DNA of 64,000 nucleotides from assembly GCF_002795425.1 (NCBI RefSeq), contig NZ_PHHA01000020.1, forward strand, positions 62,001-126,000, in the 5' to 3' direction. Source of the DNA: Conservatibacter flavescens (GTDB lineage Bacteria > Pseudomonadota > Gammaproteobacteria > Enterobacterales > Pasteurellaceae). Shown one piece after another: positions 45,072-55,628 of the stretch (position 1 is the first letter of the stretch; each line of letters starts with the position of its first letter). The position numbers and the translations under genes are program-made. Below the pieces are notes generated by a model. It ran no database searches, was not told where the DNA came from, and worked only from the letters and a program-made list of their open reading frames with translations.

Positions 45072-45868
45072 TGATGAAATTATTATATCGTATTCCATGT
45101 GTCTTGTTGATTATGCTATGTGGATTAAATACTAGTATTGCTCATGCTAAAGATCGCATTATAAAGACCGCAACTCAGCAAGTTTTAACCGTTGATCAGC
45201 TTGTGGAGGAGTTGCTGAGCGCAGATATAGTATTGCTTGGTGAAATTCATAATGATAGATCTCATCATGAGGCTCAGCGTTTACTGTTAGAGAAAACGGC
45301 TAAACAGCGTGCTGGCGGTAGTGTTGTATTAGAAATGCTAATGCCTTCACAACAAAAGGCAATTAATGAGGTTCAGCAATGGTTTCATCAAGGAGGGAAA
45401 AGTGGATTACGTAGTTTGGCGGAAAAAATTAATTGGAATCATGCGTGGGATTGGCGGCAATACAAAGAAATAATGAATATGTTATTACATCAATCCGCAG
45501 CAATTGTAGCAGGCAGCCCAGATGACGCCGAACTCAAGGCAAATCATGCTTTTGTTCCTACTGGAAAATACAGTGGACAGGAAAGTGTTAAAATGGCTTT
45601 GACCCAACTCATTCAAGCACAGCATAAAAATGATGAAAACCTCGTTGCTTTACAGCAATATAAAGATTATAAAATGGCGAGGCAATTACAAGGGGCAAAG
45701 AAACCCGCTTGGTTGATTGCCGGAAATATCCATGTATCTAAACAACTCGGTGTGCCACTTTTCCTACAAGATAATCATTTTTCAGGCAAACTTAAAGTCT
45801 TGATGATGGTTGAATCGAAATTATTACCAGATGTTAATCATGCGGATTATTTATGGATTACTCAATAG
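45071..45868 (+). CDS. ChaN-family haem-binding-like protein
   Basis: A 265-residue protein with a signal peptide (likely cleaved after SIAHA, about residue 26; the Cys at 17 is not in a convincing lipobox). The mature part is of the ChaN/DUF399 family: DIVLLGEIHNDRSHHEAQRL (about residues 50-69), VVLEMLMPSQQKAI, and WNHAWDWRQYKEIMNMLL. Campylobacter jejuni ChaN is an iron-regulated haem-binding lipoprotein next to the receptor gene chaR. The ATG overlaps the receptor stop (TAATG), so the two are translated together. Confidence 0.85.
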   Translation: MMKLLYRIPCVLLIMLCGLNTSIAHAKDRIIKTATQQVLTVDQLVEELLSADIVLLGEIHNDRSHHEAQRLLLEKTAKQRAGGSVVLEMLMPSQQKAINEVQQWFHQGGKSGLRSLAEKINWNHAWDWRQYKEIMNMLLHQSAAIVAGSPDDAELKANHAFVPTGKYSGQESVKMALTQLIQAQHKNDENLVALQQYKDYKMARQLQGAKKPAWLIAGNIHVSKQLGVPLFLQDNHFSGKLKVLMMVESKLLPDVNHADYLWITQ

Positions 45869-46027
45869 CCTGACAGAGAGTTGATATAGATGATTGATGG
45901 GCAGATATAGGTATAGAAAAATTAGGATTTTCTCCGTTCTCAACTTACTAAGCTAGCTAAAATTTTTAAAATCAAGTAAAATCAACTAGGTCTGATTATT
46001 TTTCAAGTAATAGTAAGGGATAATATT

Positions 46028-46585
46028 GTGATTAACGAAATTAAAAAAGATACGCAAGCGCGTATGGAAAAAAGTTTAGAAGCGTTTAAATCTCATATTT
46101 CAAAAATTCGTACAGGGCGAGCACAGCCGAGTTTGCTAGATGGTATTCAAGTGGATTACTATGGTGCAGCTACCCCATTACGTCAGTTAGCAAATGTGGT
46201 TGCAGAAGATGCCCGCACGTTAGCGGTCACTGTATTTGATCGTTCATTGATTTCTGCAGTAGAAAAGGCGATTTTGACTTCTGATTTAGGCTTAAACCCA
46301 TCTTCAGCAGGGACAACAATTCGTGTACCTCTACCTCCTCTAACGGAAGAGCGCCGTCGCGACTTGATTAAAATCGTAAAAGGCGAAGGTGAACAAGGTA
46401 AAGTGGCCGTTCGTAACGTTCGTCGTGATGCTAACGATAAAATCAAAGCCTTATTGAAAGATAAGGAAATTAGCGAAGATGAAGAGCGTAAAGCACAAGA
46501 TGAAATCCAAAAAATCACTGATTCATATATTAAAAAAGTTGATGAAGTGCTAGCGGATAAAGAAAAAGAATTATTGGATTTCTAA
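46028..46585 (+). CDS. frr: Ribosome recycling factor
   Basis: Splits the post-termination ribosome with EF-G. The 185-residue protein has the standard three-helix and beta-rich domains: [60 protein letters not shown] and the [20 protein letters not shown] helix. The start is GTG (46028), with TAAGGGATAATATT upstream. Confidence 0.98.
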   Translation: MINEIKKDTQARMEKSLEAFKSHISKIRTGRAQPSLLDGIQVDYYGAATPLRQLANVVAEDARTLAVTVFDRSLISAVEKAILTSDLGLNPSSAGTTIRVPLPPLTEERRRDLIKIVKGEGEQGKVAVRNVRRDANDKIKALLKDKEISEDEERKAQDEIQKITDSYIKKVDEVLADKEKELLDF

Positions 46586-46601
46586 GCATTCTCTTTATAG
46601 T

Positions 46602-46624
46602 AGGTGAGTAAAAATTACTCACCT
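46602..46624 (+). terminator. Perfect hairpin after frr
   Basis: AGGTGAGTAA (46602-46611), loop AAA, TTACTCACCT (46615-46624). The stem is perfect, but no T-run follows (TAATCAC), so it may be a processing or stabilising structure rather than a full terminator before dxr. Confidence 0.55.
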
Positions 46625-46665
46625 TAATCACGAATAACATACTCATCTAACCTGCCTACATATTT

Positions 46666-47868
46666 ATGAATATTCAAAAATTAACCATTCTTGGATCGAC
46701 AGGATCTATCGGTACCAGCACTTTGTCGGTGATTGAACAAAACCCTGATAAATATCAAGCGTTTGCTTTGGTTGGCGGACGAAATGTAGAGTTGATGTTT
46801 CAACAATGTATCAAATTTCAACCGCGCTTTGCTGCGTTAGATGATGCATATTCGGCAAAAGTTCTACAAGAAAAATTACAAGCACATCAAAGTACCACAC
46901 AAGTATTAGTGGGGCAAAAAGCGATTTGCGAGCTTGCCGCCTTGCCTGAAGTGGATCAGGTTATGGCTGCGATTGTTGGCGCGGCAGGTTTATTGCCAAC
47001 ATTATCCGCGATCAAAGCGGGTAAACGGGTATTATTAGCAAACAAAGAAAGTTTAGTTACCTGTGGCAGGTTATTTATTGATGAAGTGCGGTCCAATCAG
47101 GCGGAGTTATTGCCCGTCGACAGTGAGCATAATGCAATTTTTCAATCTTTACCGCCGGAGGCTCAACGTCAAATTGGATTTTGTTCTCTCAAGGAATTAG
47201 GGATCAGTAAAATAGTGTTAACCGGGTCAGGTGGACCATTCCGATATACGGCATTGTCTGAATTCGCTCAAATTACGCCAGAACAGGCGGTTGCTCACCC
47301 TAATTGGGCAATGGGTAAGAAAATTTCGGTCGATTCAGCAACCATGATGAACAAAGGTCTCGAGTATATTGAGGCTCGCTGGTTATTTAATGCGAGTCGA
47401 GAGGAAATGGAGGTAATCATTCATCCTCAATCCATTATTCATTCTATGGTGCGCTATATTGATGGCTCTGTTATTGCACAAATGGGAAACCCTGATATGC
47501 GGACACCAATTGCTGAAACTATGGCCTATCCAAAACGTATTTGCGCTGGAGCTGAACCTTTAGACTTTTTTAAACTCAAAGAATTAACTTTTCTTGATGT
47601 TGATTTTCAACGCTATCCAAATTTGAAATTGGCGATGACAGCATTTGAGGAAGGACAGTATGCGACGACCACGTTGAATGCGGCGAATGAAATTGCTGTA
47701 GAAGCGTTTTTAAACCGTCAAATTGCGTTTAATGATATTGCTAAATTGAATCAATCAACGGTAGAGAAAATGCCATCACAGTTAATTGAAAGCATTGATG
47801 ATGTATTAGATGTTGATTTACGCGCAAGAAAATTAGCTCAGCAGCTCATTTTAAATTTTTCACATTAA
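46666..47868 (+). CDS. dxr: 1-deoxy-D-xylulose 5-phosphate reductoisomerase
   Basis: Second step of the methylerythritol phosphate isoprenoid pathway. The 400-residue protein has the NADPH motif [16 protein letters not shown] (about residues 8-23), [12 protein letters not shown] (about 124-135), the metal-site [12 protein letters not shown] (about 149-160) and [20 protein letters not shown] (about 210-229). A USS at 47084-47092 is in the gene. Confidence 0.98.
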   Translation: MNIQKLTILGSTGSIGTSTLSVIEQNPDKYQAFALVGGRNVELMFQQCIKFQPRFAALDDAYSAKVLQEKLQAHQSTTQVLVGQKAICELAALPEVDQVMAAIVGAAGLLPTLSAIKAGKRVLLANKESLVTCGRLFIDEVRSNQAELLPVDSEHNAIFQSLPPEAQRQIGFCSLKELGISKIVLTGSGGPFRYTALSEFAQITPEQAVAHPNWAMGKKISVDSATMMNKGLEYIEARWLFNASREEMEVIIHPQSIIHSMVRYIDGSVIAQMGNPDMRTPIAETMAYPKRICAGAEPLDFFKLKELTFLDVDFQRYPNLKLAMTAFEEGQYATTTLNAANEIAVEAFLNRQIAFNDIAKLNQSTVEKMPSQLIESIDDVLDVDLRARKLAQQLILNFSH

Positions 47869-47940
47869 TTGGGCTGTGATATAGTGACGGGAATTTTTAT
47901 ATAAAAATCCGCTGAAAAAAGAAGAATATTTTGAACTAGC

Positions 47941-48660
47941 ATGACTGAACTGGATCCTAATAATATCCCAAAACATGTTGCCATCATAATGGATGGTAAT
48001 GGTCGTTGGGCGAAACAAAAAGGTAAAATGCGCATTTTTGGCCATAAGAATGGTGTAATGGCTGTGCGCAAATCCGTAGCTTATGCGCGCAAAATTGGCA
48101 TTGAATCCCTTACCTTATATGCCTTTAGTAGTGAAAATTGGAGCCGTCCTGAAGCAGAGGTGAATGCTTTGATGTCTTTATTTATGCAAGCGTTGGATCA
48201 TGAAGTGAGTAAGCTGCATAAAAATAATATCCGTTTGCGCATTTTAGGGGATACAGCGAAATTTAGTACGAGTTTACAAAACAAAATCCGTCGTGCAGAA
48301 AATATGACAGAAAAAAATACTGCGCTCACCTTAAATATTGCGGCTAATTATGGTGGCTGTTGGGATATTGTTCAGGCAGTAAAGCAATTAGCTCACAAAG
48401 TGCAAGCGGGAGAATGTGAGGTGGATCAGATTACTGAATCTTTATTTCAGCAGCATTTAGTGACTGGGGAGCAATCACCTGTGGATTTATTAATCCGTAC
48501 AAGTGGGGAGCAGCGAATCAGTAATTTTTTATTGTGGCAAACGGCTTATGCAGAATTTTATTTTTCTGATGTATTGTGGCCGGATTTTGATGAAACCATA
48601 TTTGAACAAGCGGTTATTGCATATCAGCAGCGTCATCGCCGTTTTGGTGGTAGTGAATAA
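47941..48660 (+). CDS. uppS: Undecaprenyl diphosphate synthase
   Basis: Cis-prenyltransferase making the C55 carrier for peptidoglycan and lipopolysaccharide. The 239-residue protein has HVAIIMDGNGRWAKQKGKMR (about residues 12-31, with the catalytic Asp), LTLYAFSSENWSRP (about 59-72) and DLLIRTSGEQRISNFLLWQT (about 182-201). Part of the frr-dxr-uppS-cdsA-rseP-bamA run. Confidence 0.98.
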   Translation: MTELDPNNIPKHVAIIMDGNGRWAKQKGKMRIFGHKNGVMAVRKSVAYARKIGIESLTLYAFSSENWSRPEAEVNALMSLFMQALDHEVSKLHKNNIRLRILGDTAKFSTSLQNKIRRAENMTEKNTALTLNIAANYGGCWDIVQAVKQLAHKVQAGECEVDQITESLFQQHLVTGEQSPVDLLIRTSGEQRISNFLLWQTAYAEFYFSDVLWPDFDETIFEQAVIAYQQRHRRFGGSE

Positions 48661-48680
48661 CAAAGAAACAGGAGTCACTT

Positions 48681-49541
48681 TTGCTTAAAGAACGAGTGTT
48701 ATCAGCGATTGTGCTGATTTTAATAGTATTTGCAGCATTATTTTTCTTTCCTCCTTTTTATTTTGCCCTAGCAATTGCGGTAGTAGTGAGCTTAGGCGTT
48801 TGGGAATGGACGCAATTTCCACGTTTTAAATTACCAATTTGGCGCATGGTCATTACCGGTATATCGGGTGCGCTTTTATTTTTATGGATTTACGGAGAAG
48901 CGGATTATTTAGCCGTTGGCAAAGTCTTTACAGATTATGCGCAACCGTTGTTATTGAGCGGAGTAATTTGGTGGATGGTGGCGTTATTACTGGTGATTGC
49001 CTATCCAAAATCCACGATACTTTGGCAAAATAGGGCCTTATTGCATTTAATTTTTGCAGGCTTTACGCTTGTGCCTTTTTTCATCGGGGTGTTAATGTTG
49101 CGCCTTGATCATTATATCTCTGATCCATATCAAGGAATCATTTTATTACTTTATGTCTTTGTCTTAGTTTGGGCTGCAGATTCTGGAGCGTATTTTGCAG
49201 GTCGTCAGTGGGGTAAGCATAAATTAGCGCCAAAGGTATCACCGGGTAAAACTTGGGAAGGAGTCATTGGCGGCTTATGTACAGCGGCACTGTTTGCGTG
49301 GTTATTTTTAGCCTTTACGTCAATTGAAGCCAATATAGCTTTGCCGCGTTTTATCGGGTTATCTGTTGCGACAGTCGGTGTTTCAATTTTAGGTGATTTA
49401 ACAGAAAGTATGTTTAAACGGGAAGCGGGGGTGAAAGATAGTAGCCAATTAATTCCAGGACATGGCGGCGTTTTAGATCGCATTGATAGTTTAACTGCGG
49501 CAGTACCGTTTTTCACCTATTTTTATTTTTTTGTGTTATAG
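48681..49541 (+). CDS. cdsA: Phosphatidate cytidylyltransferase
   Basis: Makes CDP-diacylglycerol, the precursor of all phospholipids here (including the PssA substrate). The 286-residue protein has about eight membrane helices and the family signature SMFKREAGVKDSSQLIPGHG followed by GVLDRIDSL (about residues 235-265). The start is TTG (48681), with ACAGGAG at a seven-base spacing; no closer ATG fits. Confidence 0.96.
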   Translation: MLKERVLSAIVLILIVFAALFFFPPFYFALAIAVVVSLGVWEWTQFPRFKLPIWRMVITGISGALLFLWIYGEADYLAVGKVFTDYAQPLLLSGVIWWMVALLLVIAYPKSTILWQNRALLHLIFAGFTLVPFFIGVLMLRLDHYISDPYQGIILLLYVFVLVWAADSGAYFAGRQWGKHKLAPKVSPGKTWEGVIGGLCTAALFAWLFLAFTSIEANIALPRFIGLSVATVGVSILGDLTESMFKREAGVKDSSQLIPGHGGVLDRIDSLTAAVPFFTYFYFFVL

Positions 49542-49550
49542 GATTGAACC

Positions 49551-50894
49551 ATGTCATTTTTGTGGTCTTTAGGGTCGTTTATTATTGTCATCGGCGTATT
49601 GGTGTCTGTACACGAATATGGGCATTTTTGGGCAGCCAGAAAGTGCGGTATAAAAGTGCATCGTTTTTCTGTTGGCTTTGGTAAGGTATTATGGTCACGT
49701 AAGGATAAACAGGGAACTGAGTTTGCTCTGTCCATGATTCCGTTAGGTGGGTATGTCAAAATGCTTGATGAGCGCAATGAAACGGTTCCACCACATTTAA
49801 TGTCTCAATCTTTTAATCAAAAATCTGTTTTGCAGCGCGCCTTCGTGATTGCGGCTGGACCACTTGCGAATTTTTTATTTGCTATTTTGGCGTATTGGAT
49901 AATTTATTTAGTCGGGATTCCAAGCGTAAAACCAGTCATAGGTTATGTCGAACCACAATCAATTGCAGCGCAAGCGCGAATTCAGCCTAGTTATCAAATT
50001 ACGGCGATTGATAATACACAAACCGCAGATTGGGAAACCGTCAACATGGTATTGGCGACGAAAATCGGCAATCCACATGTTACATTGACTTTGCAAGCTT
50101 TTGGTGAATCTCATGTAATGCAAAAAACCTTAGATTTAAGCCAATGGCGATTTGACCCGGATAAAGAAAGTGCTTTTGGTGCTTTAGGTATTGAACCTGT
50201 ACGAGCTAAAGTCGATATGACCTTATCGAATGTTGTTGAAGCTGCGCCTGCTGCAAAAGCTGGTTTGCGTGTAGGGGACAAGATCCTATCGATTCAGCAT
50301 AATGATGAGCATGTGACTTGGCAACAATTTGCTGAGGCGGTGCAGGCCGTGAAAGGAGAGGCGCTTTATATTAAATATGAACGCGCAGGACAAATTTATG
50401 ACACGACAGTTTTCCCAATTTTAAATGAACAAAAGCGCTGGTTTGTTGGTGTGTCACCTACCTTTGAGCCTCTAGCGGAACAGTACCGAACCGAATTAAA
50501 ATATGGTATGCTTGAATCCCTACAAAAAGGGGTAGAAAAAACATTTCAATTGTCTTGGCTAACGATTAAGGTGATTGGCAAATTATTTACTGGTGACTTA
50601 TCGCTAAATAATCTAAGTGGGCCGATTTCTATTGCTAAAGGCGCAGGAATGTCTTCTGAAATAGGACTAGTATATTATTTGAGTTTTATGGCACTGATTA
50701 GTGTTAATTTAGGAATTATGAATTTGTTTCCATTACCTGTTCTTGATGGTGGCCATTTAGTTTTTTTAGCTGCTGAAGGGGTTCGAGGCAAACCGCTTTC
50801 AGAACGAGTACAGGAAATCAGTTACCGTATAGGTGCGGTCTTGTTGTTGATGTTGACCGTATTTGCCGTATTTAATGATTTTTTACGTTTATAG
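49551..50894 (+). CDS. rseP: Site-2 protease RseP
   Basis: Intramembrane zinc metalloprotease that makes the second cut in RseA to free sigma-E and also clears signal peptides. The 447-residue protein has the active site VHEYGHFWAA (HExxH, about residues 21-30) in the first membrane helix, two PDZ domains (about 115-290), and LFPLPVLDGGHLVFL with the third zinc ligand (about 394-408). It starts 9 bases after cdsA. Its target RseA is encoded at 5.7-6.3 kb. Confidence 0.97.
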   Translation: MSFLWSLGSFIIVIGVLVSVHEYGHFWAARKCGIKVHRFSVGFGKVLWSRKDKQGTEFALSMIPLGGYVKMLDERNETVPPHLMSQSFNQKSVLQRAFVIAAGPLANFLFAILAYWIIYLVGIPSVKPVIGYVEPQSIAAQARIQPSYQITAIDNTQTADWETVNMVLATKIGNPHVTLTLQAFGESHVMQKTLDLSQWRFDPDKESAFGALGIEPVRAKVDMTLSNVVEAAPAAKAGLRVGDKILSIQHNDEHVTWQQFAEAVQAVKGEALYIKYERAGQIYDTTVFPILNEQKRWFVGVSPTFEPLAEQYRTELKYGMLESLQKGVEKTFQLSWLTIKVIGKLFTGDLSLNNLSGPISIAKGAGMSSEIGLVYYLSFMALISVNLGIMNLFPLPVLDGGHLVFLAAEGVRGKPLSERVQEISYRIGAVLLLMLTVFAVFNDFLRL

Positions 50895-50945
50895 TTGTTG
50901 TAATAAACGATAAAATAAATGTTGTATTGATGACACAAGGTTAGA

Positions 50946-53393
50946 ATGACGATGAAAAAACTTTTAATTGCAAGTTTATTATTTGGTACGGCTGGTAGTG
51001 CATTAGCTGCACCTTTTGTTGTGCGAGATATTCGAGTTGACGGTGTGCAACCGAGCACAGAGCAAAGTATTATTGCAGGGTTGCCGGTAAAAGTCGGACA
51101 GCGTGCAACGGATAGTGATATTGCAAATATCGTAAGAAGTATGTTCTTACAAAATGCTTACGAAGATGTGAGAGCTTCACGGGAAGGTAATACATTAGTG
51201 ATTTCTGTGGTGGAACGCCCTGTGATTGCCGATGTTGTTATTGAAGGGAATAAAGCCGTGCCAACGGACGCGTTGACTAAAAATTTAGAGGCGAATGGCA
51301 TTGTAAAAGGCGAAATTTTAAACCGTGAAAAATTAGAGGCATTCCGTAAAAGTTTAGCAGAGCATTATCGTGCGGTTGGTCGTTATGATGCGAGTGTACA
51401 AGCGATAGTCAATAATCTGCCAAATAACCGAGCAGAAGTAAAATTATTAGTGAAAGAAGACGATGTTGCGATTTTACGCTCGTTAACTTTTAATGGTAAT
51501 CATGCATTTGATAATGACAAATTATTAGAACAAATCCAATTACAACCAGATTCATGGTGGAAGTTGTGGGGAAATAAATTTGAACAACAACAATTTGAGC
51601 AAGATTTAGAAACCTTACGTACATTCTATACGGATAATGGTTATGCTAAGTTTCGAATTGTTGATACTGATGTAAAAGTCAATCCGGCTCATGAAGTTGA
51701 TGGAAAGATGAAAGATACATCGGTTGATGTCACTGTTGATATTGATGAGGGCGCTCAATATACCGTTAGCAGTGCGCGTATTGTTGGTGATACCGCAGGA
51801 ATGTCAGCGCAATTGCAATCAGCAATTAACTTAATCCATGTGGGAGAAGTGTTTGATGGGAGCGATGTGCGTGCGGTAGAGGCGCAAATAAAATCTACGC
51901 TAGGTGAACGTGGCTATGCGATGGCACAAGTTAATGTGGCACCGAGTTTTGATGATACTAATCACACAGTTGGTTTGACCTTTGTGGTAGAGGCTGGTCG
52001 CAGTTATGCTGTTCGCCGTATTCGCTTTGAAGGAAATGACGTGAGTGCCGATTCTACATTACGTCAAGAAATGCGCCAACAAGAGGGAGCATGGTTATCT
52101 TCAACTTTACTCGAATTAGGAAAAGTGCGGTTAGATCGTACAGGTTTTTTTGAAACGGTAGAATATAATACTGTACCTGTAGAAGGAACCGACGATCAAG
52201 TTGATGTGATTTATAAAGTGAAAGAGCGTAATACCGGTAGCATTAATTTTGGTATCGGCTATGGGACAGAAAGTGGATTAAGCTACCAAGCGAGTATAAA
52301 ACAAGATAACTTTTTAGGCATGGGGTCATCCATTAGTCTAGGCGGTTCGCGTAATGATTATGGTACAAGTATTAATTTAGGCTATAACGAACCCTACTTT
52401 ACTAAAGATGGCGTAAGTTTAGGGGGAAATATATTCTATGAGACCTATGATAACTCTGATAGTAATACATCATCCTCTTATTCACGTACGACCTATGGTG
52501 TAAACGGTACATTAGGTTTTCCAGTTAATGAGAATAACTCTTACTATTTAGGTTTAGGTTATACTTTTAATAAATTGAAAAACATGGATCCGGAATATAA
52601 TCGCGCATTATATTTACAATCAATGGATTTCGAGGATTGGAATTTTAAAGCCCATGACTTTGATTTTTCACTAGGCTGGAATTATAACAGCTTGAATCGT
52701 GGTTTCTTTCCGACATCCGGAACAAAAGCGAGTTTAGGCGGTCGAGTGAGTATCCCGGGATCGGATAATAAATATTATAAAATTAGTTTTGATGCGACAA
52801 CTTTCTTACCGTTGAATCGTGAACATACTTGGGTATTATCCGGTCGAGTTGGTGCGAGTTTCGCAGATGGCTTTGGTGGTAAGCGTTTGCCATTTTATCA
52901 ATACTATACAGCGGGTGGCTTAGGCTCATTACGTGGTTTTGCTTATGGTGCAGTTGGACCAAATGCGATTTATATTCACCCGGATAATCGAACTTTAGCT
53001 GAGTGTACTGGTGTAAAACAAGCGCTTAAAGACTGTTATAACCTGATCAATGGTGATGTGATCGGGGGGAATGCAATGGCCACAGGAACGGTGGAACTGA
53101 TCTTCCCTACACCGTTTATTGCAGACAAAAACCAAACGCGCGTGAGAACCTCTATGTTTGTTGATGCAGCTTCGGTTTGGAATACACATTGGAAAAAAGA
53201 TAAAGTAGGTTTACCTGCTAATGTCACTCGTGTGGATTATGGTGATCCAAGTCGAATTCGTATGTCGGCAGGGGTTGCATTCCAATGGCAATCACCACTT
53301 GGCCCTCTGATTTTCTCTTATGCGAGACCGATCAAAAAATATGAGGGCGATGATATTGAACAATTCCAATTTAGTATTGGTGGTACATTCTAA
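50946..53393 (+). CDS. bamA: Outer-membrane assembly factor BamA (Oma87/D15)
   Basis: Core of the machine that folds beta-barrel proteins into the outer membrane. The 815-residue protein has a signal peptide ending [18 protein letters not shown], five POTRA domains (about residues 24-430) and a 16-strand barrel with the lid-lock motif [15 protein letters not shown]. It ends FSIGGTF, the typical C-terminal Phe. ATG 50946 and 50952 are both possible; AAGG lies 5 bases before the first. Known in Pasteurella as the protective antigen Oma87. Confidence 0.97.
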   Translation: MTMKKLLIASLLFGTAGSALAAPFVVRDIRVDGVQPSTEQSIIAGLPVKVGQRATDSDIANIVRSMFLQNAYEDVRASREGNTLVISVVERPVIADVVIEGNKAVPTDALTKNLEANGIVKGEILNREKLEAFRKSLAEHYRAVGRYDASVQAIVNNLPNNRAEVKLLVKEDDVAILRSLTFNGNHAFDNDKLLEQIQLQPDSWWKLWGNKFEQQQFEQDLETLRTFYTDNGYAKFRIVDTDVKVNPAHEVDGKMKDTSVDVTVDIDEGAQYTVSSARIVGDTAGMSAQLQSAINLIHVGEVFDGSDVRAVEAQIKSTLGERGYAMAQVNVAPSFDDTNHTVGLTFVVEAGRSYAVRRIRFEGNDVSADSTLRQEMRQQEGAWLSSTLLELGKVRLDRTGFFETVEYNTVPVEGTDDQVDVIYKVKERNTGSINFGIGYGTESGLSYQASIKQDNFLGMGSSISLGGSRNDYGTSINLGYNEPYFTKDGVSLGGNIFYETYDNSDSNTSSSYSRTTYGVNGTLGFPVNENNSYYLGLGYTFNKLKNMDPEYNRALYLQSMDFEDWNFKAHDFDFSLGWNYNSLNRGFFPTSGTKASLGGRVSIPGSDNKYYKISFDATTFLPLNREHTWVLSGRVGASFADGFGGKRLPFYQYYTAGGLGSLRGFAYGAVGPNAIYIHPDNRTLAECTGVKQALKDCYNLINGDVIGGNAMATGTVELIFPTPFIADKNQTRVRTSMFVDAASVWNTHWKKDKVGLPANVTRVDYGDPSRIRMSAGVAFQWQSPLGPLIFSYARPIKKYEGDDIEQFQFSIGGTF

Positions 53394-53412
53394 CATAATA
53401 GCGATAAATCAA

Positions 53413-53450
53413 TTGGTTGGAACTTTTTTGTCAATGTAAAGTCCAACCAA
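53413..53450. promoter_or_regulatory. Hairpin with an embedded sigma-E-type promoter upstream of skp
   Basis: TTGGTTGGAACTTT (53413-53426) pairs with AAAGTCCAACCAA (53438-53450) with one bulge. On the plus strand the same bases read GGAACTT, 16 bases, TCCAA (-35 core 53420-53425, -10 at 53442-53446), a fair sigma-E match. It could end the bamA transcript, start an skp transcript, or both; sigma-E control of skp and lpxD is established in E. coli. Confidence 0.55.
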
Positions 53451-53515
53451 TGTAAGCATATGTACCAGTTGTACGATGCTATCGTTGTTATAATAAATTT
53501 AATGAAGGAAAAATT

Positions 53516-54097
53516 ATGAAAAATGTTTTAAAAGTAACCGCACTTTCTTTGGCTTTAGCTTTCACCGCAACTGCTGCACAAGCAGAAGAGAATATTGCAT
53601 TTATTAACGCAGGATATCTTTTCCAAAACCATCCTGATCGTCAAGCGGTAGCAGATAAATTAGACGCTGAGTTTAAACCACAAGCAGATAAGTTAGAAGC
53701 GAGCAAAAAAAATATTGATGATAAAATTGCAGCAGAACGCAAGAAAATTGATGCAAAAGTTGCGGAATTACAAAAAGATGCAAAAAATCCAAAACAACGT
53801 CCATCAGAATTACAAAAACGTGAAGCTGATATTCAAAAACAGCAAGCAACCGCTGAAGAAGAAATTAATAAGTTAGTCACTGAGCATGACAAAGCTGCGC
53901 AGGAGTTCCAGGCAAACTATGAAAAACGCCAAATGGAAGAGCGCACAAAATTATTAGAAAGCATTCAAACTGCAACAAATAAAGTTGCTAAAGATAAGAA
54001 ATATACTTTAGTACTTGATGCAAATGCGGTTGTATTTGGTGATGGTAAAGATATTACAGAAGAAGTATTAAAAGCAATTCCTAAACAGGCTAAATAA
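53516..54097 (+). CDS. skp: Periplasmic chaperone Skp (OmpH)
   Basis: Trimeric chaperone that carries unfolded outer-membrane proteins across the periplasm. The 193-residue protein has a signal peptide ending ATAAQA, then [20 protein letters not shown] and a long Lys/Glu/Gln-rich coiled coil (about residues 50-150) forming the tentacles, ending with [17 protein letters not shown]. It is longer than the E. coli protein (161). A USS overlaps the signal-peptide codons (53537-53545). Its stop overlaps the lpxD start. Confidence 0.96.
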   Translation: MKNVLKVTALSLALAFTATAAQAEENIAFINAGYLFQNHPDRQAVADKLDAEFKPQADKLEASKKNIDDKIAAERKKIDAKVAELQKDAKNPKQRPSELQKREADIQKQQATAEEEINKLVTEHDKAAQEFQANYEKRQMEERTKLLESIQTATNKVAKDKKYTLVLDANAVVFGDGKDITEEVLKAIPKQAK

Positions 54098-55122
54098 TGG
54101 CAAGCTATTCTTTACAGGAACTGGCAACAGAAGTCGGCGCGACACTGCGGGGGAGCGCCGATAAAACGATCAAAAGTATTGCGCCTTTAGAACGAGCAAA
54201 AGCAGATCAACTGACTTTCATTTCTAATGTAAAATTCCGAGCATTATTAGCAGAATCTCAAGCAGGTGCGCTAATTGTAAGTGAAGAGGACGTCCCATTT
54301 TGCCGTGCGGAGAGTAATTTACTTATCGTTCGCGATCCTTATGTGGCTTATGCTTTAATTGCACAATATATGGACAATTCTCCAAAGTCAGCAGTGGGAA
54401 TTGCTGAAAGTGCGGTGATTTCTAAGCATGCGACATTGGGTGAGCGTGTTTCAATTGGTGCGAATGCCGTGATCGAAGACGGGGTTGAATTGGCTGACGA
54501 TGTCGTTATTGGCGCAAATTGTTTTGTGGGTAAAAATACTAAAATCGGCAAAGGCACACACTTATGGGCAAATGTGAGTGTGTATCATGATGTACAGATA
54601 GGTGAAAACTGTTTGATTCAGTCTGGGGCTGTCATTGGTAGTGATGGTTTTGGTTATGCAAATGATCGAGGTCGTTGGATTAAGATTCCTCAAACGGGGT
54701 CAGTTATTATTGGTAATCATGTAGAAATCGGTGCCTGCACTTGTATTGATCGCGGTGCATTAGATGCAACAGTGATTGAAGATAATGTCATTATTGATAA
54801 TTTATGTCAGATCGCTCATAACGTACATATTGGTACAGGAACAGCCGTTGCTGGCGGTGTTATTATGGCCGGTAGCCTTACAGTCGGGCGCTATTGCTTG
54901 ATTGGTGGCGCGAGTGTGATTAACGGGCATATGGAAATTTGTGATAAAGTCACTATTACCGGAATGGGAATGGTTATGCGCCCAATTACTGAACCTGGAG
55001 TATATTCATCGGGTATCCCATTACAAACCAATAAAGAGTGGCGTAAAACCGCAGCGCTAACACTTGATATTGATAAAATGAATAAACGCTTAAAAGCCTT
55101 AGAGCGAAATTTAAAACAATAA
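54097..55122 (+). CDS. lpxD: UDP-3-O-(3-hydroxyacyl)glucosamine N-acyltransferase
   Basis: Third step of lipid A synthesis. The 341-residue protein has an N-terminal uridine-binding domain (about 1-100), a left-handed beta helix of hexapeptide repeats (about 100-310; for example [20 protein letters not shown]) with the catalytic histidine in [12 protein letters not shown] (about residues 233-244), and a C-terminal helix ending [10 protein letters not shown]. The start overlaps the skp stop by one base. Confidence 0.97.
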   Translation: MASYSLQELATEVGATLRGSADKTIKSIAPLERAKADQLTFISNVKFRALLAESQAGALIVSEEDVPFCRAESNLLIVRDPYVAYALIAQYMDNSPKSAVGIAESAVISKHATLGERVSIGANAVIEDGVELADDVVIGANCFVGKNTKIGKGTHLWANVSVYHDVQIGENCLIQSGAVIGSDGFGYANDRGRWIKIPQTGSVIIGNHVEIGACTCIDRGALDATVIEDNVIIDNLCQIAHNVHIGTGTAVAGGVIMAGSLTVGRYCLIGGASVINGHMEICDKVTITGMGMVMRPITEPGVYSSGIPLQTNKEWRKTAALTLDIDKMNKRLKALERNLKQ

Positions 55123-55156
55123 TTGAAGTATTTAATATTTTAAGAGGCACCAAACT

Positions 55157-55612
55157 GTGACAACTGAAACTATGGCAAGAACGATTGAAGTCAATGAAAT
55201 TATGACTTTACTACCTCATCGCTACCCTTTTTTATTAGTTGACCGAGTGGTAGATTATAAAGAGGGTGAATGGCTGAAAGCAATTAAGAACGTGAGTGTA
55301 AATGAACCTCAGTTTACTGGGCATTTTCCACAAGAACCGATTTTTCCTGGCGTATTGATTCTTGAAGCGCTAGCGCAATCTATGGGAATTTTGGCATTTA
55401 AAACTCATGAATTACAAGGCGGTGAGTTATTTTATTATGCAGGTATTGATGAAGTCCGCTTTAAAAAGCCCGTTGTCCCAGGTGATCAAATAGAAATGTA
55501 TGTAGAAGTCATCAAAGAACGTCGTGGTATTACGCGCTTTAAAGCTGTTGCGACAGTTGATGGCGAGGTTGCTTGTGAAGGCACATTGATGTGCGCGCGC
55601 GTTAAAAAATAA
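55157..55612 (+). CDS. fabZ: 3-hydroxyacyl-ACP dehydratase FabZ
   Basis: Dehydrates 3-hydroxyacyl-ACP in fatty acid elongation, competing with LpxA for the same precursor. The 151-residue hot-dog-fold protein has [16 protein letters not shown] (about residues 18-33) and the active site [20 protein letters not shown] (about 54-73, His and Glu). The start is GTG (55157), with AGAGG upstream; ATG 55172 lacks a site. Confidence 0.97.
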   Translation: MTTETMARTIEVNEIMTLLPHRYPFLLVDRVVDYKEGEWLKAIKNVSVNEPQFTGHFPQEPIFPGVLILEALAQSMGILAFKTHELQGGELFYYAGIDEVRFKKPVVPGDQIEMYVEVIKERRGITRFKAVATVDGEVACEGTLMCARVKK

Positions 55613-55628
55613 ATCAAAAGAGGCTGCT

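Noticed and set aside
46602-46624. Strong terminator after frr
   Set aside because: The stem is perfect, but there is no T-run, and dxr follows closely in a conserved run; listed only as a hairpin with modest confidence.
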